NCBI GenBank assembly: GCA_002315885.1
Contig: DCIO01000078.1
Coordinates: 1-28,197 of the forward strand
Length of the DNA stretch: 28,197 nucleotides
Direction of reading: 5' to 3'
Source of the DNA: Lentisphaeria bacterium UBA1724
Lineage (GTDB): Bacteria > Verrucomicrobiota > Lentisphaeria > Oligosphaerales > Oligosphaeraceae
Shown here: one piece after another, positions 18,873 to 24,332 of the stretch
Position numbering within the stretch: the stretch's first letter is position 1
Layout of the letters: every line of letters begins with the position of its first letter
Made by a program: the position numbers and the translations under genes
The notes under the pieces: model-generated
What the model saw: only the letters and a program-made list of their open reading frames with translations
Told to the model about the DNA's origin: nothing
Database searches by the model: none

Positions 18873-21470
18873 TTATTTCGCGGTGATTAGGAATTCGCCG
18901 CTGTCATCGGCGGGGGCATCCACCTGGATGACCTGCTCTTCCCTGACGGCACCCGCCAGCAGCATCTTCGACAACGGATTCTCCAACCGATGTATCACCA
19001 CGCGCTTCAGCGGACGCGCGCCGTAGATCGGATCGTAGCCCTCCTTGGCCAATGCCGCGATTGCCGCACTGGTGACATTCAGATGGATGCGCAGATCCTC
19101 CAGGCGCTTCCGCAGCGCCTTCAACTGGAGTTCCACAATCCCCGCCAGATTCTCCTCCGACAACCGCTGGAATACCACAATGTCATCCAGACGATTCAGG
19201 AACTCGGGACGGAAGTAGTCCTTCAGCAAAGAGACCACCTTCTCCCGGACCTTCCCGGCATCCTCATCCTTGGCCTCCACAATCTCGGCAGAACCGATAT
19301 TGCTGGTCATGATGATGACCGTATTCTTGAAGTCCACCACGCGTCCCTGGGAATCCGTCAACCGTCCGTCATCCAACACCTGCAACAGGATGTTGAAGAC
19401 ATCGGGGTGCGCCTTCTCGATTTCATCGAAAAGCACCACGCTATACGGACGGCGCCTCACGGCTTCCGTCAGCTGACCGCCTTCGTCGTAGCCCACGTAG
19501 CCCGGAGGCGCTCCCACCAACCGGGAGACATTGAACTTGTCCATGTATTCGGACATGTCGATGCGGATCAGCGCCCGTTCGTCATCGAAGAGATTGGCCG
19601 CCAGAGTCTTGGCCAGCTCTGTCTTGCCAACGCCCGTGGGGCCCAGGAACAGGAAACTGCCGATGGGACGATTGGGATCCTGGAGCCCCGCACGGGCACG
19701 CTGGATGGCCTCGGAAACCGCAGACACCGCCTCGTCCTGCCCAACCACACGCGCATGGAGAATCTCGGGGAGCTTCAGGAGTTTCTCCCGTTCGCCCTGC
19801 ATCAACTTCGCCACAGGGATATGGGTCCAGCGGCTGATGATGGCCGCCACGTCATTCTCGTCCACCACCTCACGGAGGAGCTTGGACTCGGGACCCTCGG
19901 CGTCGGTTTTGCTCTTCGCCTCCAGTTCCTTCTTCTGGGCTTCCAAACCAGGAATCGTGCCGTAGCGCAACTTGCCCGCAGTCTCCAAATCGCCCTTCCG
20001 GATGGCGTCCTCCACCTGACGATTCGCCAACTCCAGGGCTTCTTTCACCTGGCGCAAATCCGCAATGGATTGCTTCTCCTCTTCCCAGCGCTTCTCCAAC
20101 GCGGCGGCTTTCTCACGGACTTCCGACAACTCGCTCTCCACACGCTCCAGGCGCTCTCGGGATGCGTCGTCCTTCTCCTTGGAAAGACCCGTGCGCTCAA
20201 TCTCCAGCTGGGTCCGACGACGCAGCAATTCGTCCAATGCGGTGGGACGGGAGTCGATTTCGGTGCGGAGACACGCGGCGGCCTCATCCACCAGGTCGAT
20301 GGCCTTGTCCGGCAGGAAGCGGTCGGTGATGTATCGGTCTGCCAGAACCGCGGCGGAAACCAGCGCGGAGTCCCGGATGGTGACGCCGTGATGGAGTTCG
20401 TAGCGCTCCCGCAAGCCACGCAGGATGGAGATAGTGTCCTCCACGCTGGGGGGCTGCACCAGCACCGTCTGGAAACGGCGCTCCAATGCCGCGTCCTTCT
20501 CGATGTATTTGCGGTATTCGTTCAGAGTGGTGGCGCCGATGCAGTGGAGTTCGCCGCGGGCCAACATGGGCTTCAAGATATTTCCGGCATCCATGGAGCC
20601 CTCGCCGCCGCCAGCGCCCACCACGGTGTGCAATTCGTCAATGAAGAGGATGATCTGCCCATCCGACTTGGTGACTTCATTCAAGACCGCCTTCAGACGC
20701 TCTTCGAATTCGCCGCGGTATTTGGCACCCGCCACCAGTGCACCCATGTCCAGCGCAATCAATTTGCGGTTCTTCAAGCCCTCGGGCACATCCCCTTGAA
20801 CAATTCGGTTCGCAAGGCCCTCCACAATCGCGGTCTTACCCACGCCGGGCTCGCCAATCAACACGGGGTTGTTCTTCGTACGACGGGACAGAATCTGCAC
20901 CACACGACGAATCTCCTCGTCACGACCAATCACGGGATCCAGCTTGCCCTGACGGGCCGCCTGGGTCAAGTCACGGCCGTATTTGCTCAATGCCTCGTAA
21001 GTCGCCTCGGGATCCTCGCTGGTCACACGCTGGTTGCCACGCACCTCCTTGATCGATACCAACAACCCGGATTCACTGACACCACGGCTCGACAACAGCT
21101 TCTTCGCACCGCCGTCCACCGCACTCAACCCCAACAGCAGGTGCTCGATGCTCACAAACTCGTCCTTGAAATCCTCACGGAACTTGTCCGCCTTGCTCAG
21201 GACGTCATTCATCTCACTGCCCAGATACACCTGGACATTGCTGCCGTCAACATGCGGCATCTTCGCCATCTCGGATTCCACCGACGACTTCAGCGACTTG
21301 ACTTCCACATTCATCCGCCCCAGAATCGACTGCGCCAGACCGCCCTCATCCTCCAGCATACCATAGAGAAGATGGAGCCCCTGCAATTCCTGATGATGGA
21401 ATTTCCCCGCAGTCTGCTGGGCAGTGCTCAAAGCCTCACGGGATTTCACAGTGAATTGATTAAAGTTCAT
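18873..21470 (-). CDS. clpB: ATP-dependent chaperone ClpB (Hsp100 disaggregase)
   Basis: This 865-residue cytoplasmic AAA+ protein extracts polypeptides from aggregates together with DnaK; the length is normal for ClpB. The order is a Clp N-domain (1-145), AAA+ module 1 with Walker A GEPGVGKT near 205, Walker B ILFIDE near 275 and an arginine-finger ERRF near 333, a charged coiled-coil middle domain (about 405-525) that separates ClpB from ClpA and ClpC, then AAA+ module 2 with GPTGVGKT near 608 and VVLFDEIEKAHPD near 677, and the C-terminal small domain. An AGGAGG Shine-Dalgarno sequence lies 8 nt before the ATG (21479-21484), which fixes the start. No CIRCE element is visible. A 15-bp palindrome lies about 90 bp upstream. 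The gene is divergent from tRNA-Arg. Confidence 0.97.
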   Translation of the reverse strand: MNFNQFTVKSREALSTAQQTAGKFHHQELQGLHLLYGMLEDEGGLAQSILGRMNVEVKSLKSSVESEMAKMPHVDGSNVQVYLGSEMNDVLSKADKFREDFKDEFVSIEHLLLGLSAVDGGAKKLLSSRGVSESGLLVSIKEVRGNQRVTSEDPEATYEALSKYGRDLTQAARQGKLDPVIGRDEEIRRVVQILSRRTKNNPVLIGEPGVGKTAIVEGLANRIVQGDVPEGLKNRKLIALDMGALVAGAKYRGEFEERLKAVLNEVTKSDGQIILFIDELHTVVGAGGGEGSMDAGNILKPMLARGELHCIGATTLNEYRKYIEKDAALERRFQTVLVQPPSVEDTISILRGLRERYELHHGVTIRDSALVSAAVLADRYITDRFLPDKAIDLVDEAAACLRTEIDSRPTALDELLRRRTQLEIERTGLSKEKDDASRERLERVESELSEVREKAAALEKRWEEEKQSIADLRQVKEALELANRQVEDAIRKGDLETAGKLRYGTIPGLEAQKKELEAKSKTDAEGPESKLLREVVDENDVAAIISRWTHIPVAKLMQGEREKLLKLPEILHARVVGQDEAVSAVSEAIQRARAGLQDPNRPIGSFLFLGPTGVGKTELAKTLAANLFDDERALIRIDMSEYMDKFNVSRLVGAPPGYVGYDEGGQLTEAVRRRPYSVVLFDEIEKAHPDVFNILLQVLDDGRLTDSQGRVVDFKNTVIIMTSNIGSAEIVEAKDEDAGKVREKVVSLLKDYFRPEFLNRLDDIVVFQRLSEENLAGIVELQLKALRKRLEDLRIHLNVTSAAIAALAKEGYDPIYGARPLKRVVIHRLENPLSKMLLAGAVREEQVIQVDAPADDSGEFLITAK

Positions 21471-21558
21471 ACTTCATACCTCCTTTGTTTCAGGTTAAAA
21501 CAAAAGGACTCTAGCAAAGGACATGCCAAATGAATACCCTGAAAGACAAAATCCACTT

Positions 21559-21573
21559 GCGACACTCTGTCGC
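21559..21573. promoter_or_regulatory. Palindrome in the clpB/tRNA-Arg divergent region (candidate operator)
   Basis: GCGACA-CTC-TGTCGC is a perfect 6-bp inverted repeat with a 3-nt centre. It sits about 90 bp upstream of the clpB start and about 65 bp upstream of the tRNA. The symmetry suits a dimeric regulator, but the sequence matches neither CIRCE nor another heat-shock operator that I know. Function is inferred only from position and symmetry. Confidence 0.3.
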
Positions 21574-21586
21574 ACCACGCCCCTAC

Positions 21587-21620
21587 TTGAAAACCTGACT
21601 TCAGGGTTTATTTTTATATA
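21587..21620 (+). promoter_or_regulatory. Possible promoter region of tRNA-Arg
   Basis: A TTGAAA hexamer (21587-21592) is followed by an AT-rich run including TATTTT (21609-21614, 16-bp spacing) and TATATA (21615-21620, 22-bp spacing). The region is correctly placed 17-30 bp upstream of the tRNA, but the exact -10 element is ambiguous. An imperfect palindrome around AAACCTGA/TCAGGGTTT (21591-21609) overlaps it. Confidence 0.3.
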
Positions 21621-21636
21621 CATTACAAAATTCGGT

Positions 21637-21713
21637 GGCCCAATAGCTCAGTTGGATAGAGCACCTGCCTTCTAAGCAGGTTGTCGGCAGTTCGATCCTG
21701 CCTTGGGCTACCA
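21637..21713 (+). tRNA. tRNA-Arg (anticodon TCT)
   Basis: A full cloverleaf can be drawn: acceptor stem GGCCCAA/TTGGGCT with one G-T pair, D-stem GCTC/GAGC, anticodon stem CCTGC/GCAGG with loop CTTCTAA (anticodon 21671-21673, reading AGA), 5-nt variable loop TTGTC, and T-stem GGCAG/CTGCC with loop TTCGATC. Discriminator A is followed by an encoded CCA (21711-21713). It is a single, free-standing tRNA gene with its own terminator. Confidence 0.97.
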
Positions 21714-21722
21714 ACACTATTC

Positions 21723-21753
21723 GCCTCAACTCAAACAAGTTGAGGCTTTTTTT
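21723..21753 (+). terminator. Intrinsic terminator of tRNA-Arg
   Basis: The 9-bp perfect stem GCCTCAACT/AGTTGAGGC with a 6-nt loop is followed at once by seven T, 10 nt after the tRNA CCA. On the other strand no T-run follows the stem, so it should act only on the tRNA transcript. It lies between the convergent tRNA and acetyltransferase genes. Confidence 0.9.
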
Positions 21754-21796
21754 GTGATTTCGCCAGGCAGTCTCTTCTTGTTCAAAATATCTAAAG

Positions 21797-22276
21797 TTAT
21801 TTTCCTAGGTTATCCAGGTTGTCGCCGGATACACGCAGCGGCATCCATTCGTCCATCTGCCGTGCGCCCAATGATTCGTAGAAATCCAGGCTGGGCTTGT
21901 TCCATTTCAGGCACCACCATTCCACGCGTCCCCAGCCATTTTGGACTGCCAGGGCGGCCAGGTGTTTCAGGAGCGCCTTGCCTAAACCACGTTTCCGGAA
22001 TTGCGGTCGGACATAGAGGTCTTCCAGGTAGATGCCGGGTCTCCCCAGCCAGGTAGAGAAGTTATTGAACCACAAAGCGAAGCCCGCGGGTTGGCCATCG
22101 CATTCTGCAATCAGGACTTTGGCGAAACCCTTCACGAAGATGTTCTCCCGAAGCAGCTCTTCCGTGGAGTGGTCTTCGTCTGCGGCGTGTTCGTATTCCG
22201 CCAATTCGTGGATGCATGCCTTGATGAATGGCACGTCCTCCACTGTGGCATTACGGATGGCGATCTCTGGAGTCAT
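21797..22276 (-). CDS. GNAT family N-acetyltransferase (diamine/spermidine acetyltransferase-like)
   Basis: This 159-residue single-domain cytoplasmic enzyme is predicted to transfer acetyl from acetyl-CoA to an amine. The acetyl-CoA loop motif RKRGLGK is at 94-100, preceded by the beta4 strand YLEDLYVRPQFR. WNKPSLDFYESLGA at 125-138 contains the Tyr (133) that serves as general acid in the SSAT subgroup. The ELAEYEH segment near 24-30 also recalls the spermidine/spermine acetyltransferase N-terminus. The exact substrate cannot be read from sequence. A GGAAG Shine-Dalgarno-like sequence precedes the ATG. It lies 25 nt downstream of the SGNH esterase gene on the same strand, probably in one transcript. 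Confidence 0.88.
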   Translation of the reverse strand: MTPEIAIRNATVEDVPFIKACIHELAEYEHAADEDHSTEELLRENIFVKGFAKVLIAECDGQPAGFALWFNNFSTWLGRPGIYLEDLYVRPQFRKRGLGKALLKHLAALAVQNGWGRVEWWCLKWNKPSLDFYESLGARQMDEWMPLRVSGDNLDNLGK

Positions 22277-22301
22277 AGTCTCTTCCTATCCTGGCAGGAC
22301 C

Positions 22302-23033
22302 TTACCTGAAATCCGCGGGCAAGGCCAGCATTTGATACATCATGGCCAATGCGATGCGACGATGTCCCTCCGCATTGGGATGGAGCATATCCGTGTCCTC
22401 CAGATGGAAGAACCGCTTGTGTTCTGGAGTCAATGGATAGAGGCCGCTCACGGAATTGAGATCGATGACTGGCACCGCCCAATGTGTCCCAGCCTCCTTC
22501 AGCACCTGCACATATTCGTCAATGTATAAACCGATTCGATTGGGAAAGGTCTCGTCAGGCTGGACATTTACGTCACTGAAGGTAGCGAAACCGCGATGGA
22601 TTGGGGTCAAGAGAAATACCTGCTGAACAGGGAAAGTCTTCTTGATGTAGGACATGGCGATATTGATGCGTCCCCGTAACGTCGTCGGGTCCATATTCGG
22701 GGTCCGTCGTCGCACCGTCAGCACCCTGCCACAGTAATTTGCCTCGGCCTGGGCATACTGCCACCATTCGCCCAATGGCACGGCTCCATTGAAGTCGTTC
22801 GTGCCGGCAAAGATGCAGATGGCATCCACCTCCATACCCTTCTCGGAATACAGCTTCTCTGCCTGAGGCAAGATCTGCGCCCACTGCTGGCCGTTGATGC
22901 CATAGACCATGGGCACCACCCCCAGATACTCCTGCAGATACTGCCAGTAGTTCTTCGTCGTGCCAACATGTATCGCATCCGTAATCGAATCGCCTAAAAA
23001 CGCGACTCGCTTCCCTTGCCATTGATTCTCCAT
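22302..23033 (-). CDS. SGNH/GDSL-family esterase (hydrolase)
   Basis: This is a 243-residue esterase or lipase-like hydrolase. Block I GDS puts the nucleophile at Ser16, the oxyanion Gly and Asn appear in YGINGQQ (44-50) and GTND (77-80, block III), and DMLH at 215-218 supplies the Asp-His of block V. Without a signal peptide it should act in the cytoplasm; such enzymes often remove acetyl groups from sugars, which is inference here. The start at 23033 was chosen because AGGAG lies just upstream (23039-23043). The frame stays open to an ATG at 23099, but that would add 22 unconserved residues before the usual N-terminus. It appears to be first in a two-gene unit with the GNAT acetyltransferase. 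Confidence 0.88.
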   Translation of the reverse strand: MENQWQGKRVAFLGDSITDAIHVGTTKNYWQYLQEYLGVVPMVYGINGQQWAQILPQAEKLYSEKGMEVDAICIFAGTNDFNGAVPLGEWWQYAQAEANYCGRVLTVRRRTPNMDPTTLRGRINIAMSYIKKTFPVQQVFLLTPIHRGFATFSDVNVQPDETFPNRIGLYIDEYVQVLKEAGTHWAVPVIDLNSVSGLYPLTPEHKRFFHLEDTDMLHPNAEGHRRIALAMMYQMLALPADFR

Positions 23034-23049
23034 TGATTCTCCTAAACAA

Positions 23050-23077
23050 AATTTACCTTTGCACAAAATAATCGCAA
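23050..23077 (-). promoter_or_regulatory. Weak candidate promoter for the esterase-acetyltransferase pair
   Basis: On the minus strand TTGCGA (23072-23077) and TAAATT (23050-23055) are separated by 16 bp, in the AT-rich stretch upstream of the esterase. It would place the start of transcription only about 10 nt before the start codon, which is short, so this call is tentative. Confidence 0.2.
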
Positions 23078-23251
23078 CCTGACAAATATATACCCTCACC
23101 TATTTCCCCCATGATGCCAGAATGCTTTTCCTGGACAAACCAGAGACTTCCCACAAAAAATAACAAAAAAACGGCCCAAGTTTCCCTCAAAAAATTACCC
23201 AGCATTCTTGTATTGATTTACATTAATCCCAGTTGATTTTCGTTCACATCT

Positions 23252-23272
23252 CACCGCGACAAAATCGCGGTG
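23252..23272. repeat. Perfect 8-bp inverted repeat in the esterase/hisF gap
   Basis: CACCGCGA-CAAAA-TCGCGGTG forms a stable hairpin with a 5-nt loop, or a symmetrical protein site. It lies just before the 32-bp tandem repeats, in the 425-bp gap (23034-23458) between two divergent genes. In the AT-rich part before it (23100-23250) I see no gene, RNA or confident promoter. Confidence 0.6.
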
Positions 23273-23279
23273 CACAAGA

Positions 23280-23370
23280 CTGACCGTAATGACGGGCGAT
23301 GCCCGTCTGCCCTGACCGTAATGAAGGGCGATGCCCGTCTGCCCTGACCGTAATGAAGGGCGGCCCCGTC
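23280..23370 (+). repeat. 32-bp tandem repeat, about 2.8 copies
   Basis: Copies run 23280-23311, 23312-23343 and 23344-about 23370. Each begins CTGACCGTAATGA, and the first two continue through a palindromic core (ACGGGC-GAT-GCCCGT in copy 1, one change in copy 2); copy 3 diverges after AGGGCGG. Copies 1 and 2 differ at one base. A shortened inverted copy follows at 23397-23417. There are no spacers, so this is not a CRISPR array. Such arrays of small palindromes are usually intergenic repeats of the REP type; no function can be read from the sequence. Confidence 0.85.
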
Positions 23371-23433
23371 AAAGGGCGGGGGCTTTTGATTTTCTTGACG
23401 GGCATCGCCCTGTCAGGAAATACGGCCCCCGCC
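23365..23433 (+). promoter_or_regulatory. hisF leader with two crossing GC-rich stems
   Basis: Two perfect inverted repeats interleave: CCCGTCAA (23365-23372) with TTGACGGG (23395-23402), and GGCGGGGGC (23375-23383) with GCCCCCGCC (23425-23433). They can form either alternative folds or a pseudoknot. A third small stem, GGGC-ATC-GCCC (23400-23410), competes with the first. The structure ends 25 nt before the hisF start codon and could affect translation or transcript stability. There is no run of His codons, so classical his attenuation is unlikely. Confidence 0.35.
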
Positions 23434-23458
23434 AGACACCCGTAAAGGAGTTTTTTTC

Positions 23459-24208
23459 ATGACCAAACCAATCATCATGCCCTGCCTGGATATGCAGAAT
23501 GGCCGCGTTGTCAAAGGCGTTCATTTTGTGGATATCGCTGATGCAGGAGATCCCGTCGCCTGTGCCCAGGCATACTGCAAAGCCGGCGCAGACGAACTCG
23601 CCATGCTGGACATCACCGCGACTGTCGAGAATCGCGGGACGCTCCTGGAGGTGGTAAAACGCACCTCCGAGGCATGCACCGTGCCCTTCACTGTGGGCGG
23701 TGGCATCCATGACGTCAAGAGCGCTGGAGAAGTCCTCCGTGCTGGCGCCAACAAGGTCTCCGTCAGCAGCGCGGCATTCCGCAATCCCGAACTCATTCCC
23801 GGCATCATCAAGGAATTCGGCGTTGACGCACTAACGGTGGCCATTGACGTGGATGTGAATCCCGCCCTGCCCTCTGGCTACGAAGTCTATATCGACGGCG
23901 GACGCACTGCGACTGGCGCCGATGCGGTCGAGTGGGCGAAACGCGTGGATGGCTATGGCGTCAAGGTGATTCTGCCGACGAGCAAGGCGGGTGATGGTGC
24001 CCGGACTGGCTATGACCTTCCCGTCATCAAGGCGATGGCTCAGGCCTGCAATGCCAAGATTGTTGCCTCTGGCGGCGCTGGCAAGATGGAGCACTTCCTG
24101 GAAGCCGCCCAGGCCGGCGCGGAAATTCTGCTGGCGGCATCGGTCTTCCACTTCCACATGGTCGATATCGGTGAACTGAAGGCCTATCTGGCCCAGAATG
24201 GCTTCTAA
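23459..24208 (+). CDS. hisF: Imidazole glycerol phosphate synthase cyclase subunit HisF
   Basis: This 249-residue (beta/alpha)8 barrel should use ammonia from HisH to convert PRFAR into imidazole glycerol phosphate and AICAR, in histidine biosynthesis. Catalytic Asp11 (PCLD) and Asp130 (VAID) sit exactly at the family positions. The phosphate-binding motifs TVGGGI near 78 and VASGGAGKMEHF near 202 are intact, and the C-terminus GELKAYLAQNGF is typical. The loop ILPTSKAGDGARTGYD (171-186) has Pro where many homologues have Leu, and LysAlaGly before the conserved Asp-Gly. AAAGGAG at 23444-23450, 8 nt from the ATG, fixes the start. No other his gene lies in the window, so hisH must be elsewhere. 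The stop is followed after 2 nt by structured repeats. Confidence 0.95.
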   Translation: MTKPIIMPCLDMQNGRVVKGVHFVDIADAGDPVACAQAYCKAGADELAMLDITATVENRGTLLEVVKRTSEACTVPFTVGGGIHDVKSAGEVLRAGANKVSVSSAAFRNPELIPGIIKEFGVDALTVAIDVDVNPALPSGYEVYIDGGRTATGADAVEWAKRVDGYGVKVILPTSKAGDGARTGYDLPVIKAMAQACNAKIVASGGAGKMEHFLEAAQAGAEILLAASVFHFHMVDIGELKAYLAQNGF

Positions 24209-24210
24209 TT

Positions 24211-24321
24211 CTTCGCCCTAAAGGACTCACACTGAACAGAAGGGACTACGAACCTTAACCTGGAGGCCCTTCGCCCTAAAGGGCTCACACTGAACAGAAG
24301 GGACTACGAACCTTCACCTGG
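24211..24321 (+). repeat. Two tandem copies of the 53-bp structured 3'-UTR element
   Basis: Copies at 24211-24263 and 24269-24321 differ at two of 53 bases (period 58 bp). Each has CTTCGCCCTAAAGG, the string CTCACACTGAACAG, then a GAAGG/CCTTC hairpin around GACTACGAA (the last pair is lost in copy 1). The GCCCT-AA-AGGGC stem is perfect in copy 2 and weakened in copy 1. The element begins 2 nt after the hisF stop and has the same orientation relative to the upstream gene as the copy downstream of clpB. It ends 11 nt before the GH3 start codon, so it also forms nearly the whole 124-bp hisF-GH3 gap. Confidence 0.9.
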
Positions 24322-24332
24322 CACCGCGGAAT

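Noticed and set aside
18990..21533. 847-codon plus-strand frame opposite clpB
   Set aside because: It is fully antisense to an unmistakable ClpB, has no domain, and is explained by the GC-rich codon pattern of clpB.
21471..21636. CIRCE or sigma-32-type heat-shock promoter upstream of clpB
   Set aside because: No TTAGCACTC-N9-GAGTGCTAA, even degenerate, and no convincing CTTGAA/CCCCAT pair could be found.
23280..23370. Possible CRISPR array
   Set aside because: The 32-bp units are directly contiguous with no variable spacers, and no cas gene is nearby.
23375..23457. Intrinsic terminator or attenuator made by GGCGGGGGC/GCCCCCGCC and the T7 before hisF
   Set aside because: The stem ends 17 nt before the T-run, which holds the Shine-Dalgarno spacing, and the 41-nt loop is too long for a classical terminator.
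23240..23458. His-operon leader peptide
   Set aside because: No short frame with a run of His codons is present before hisF.
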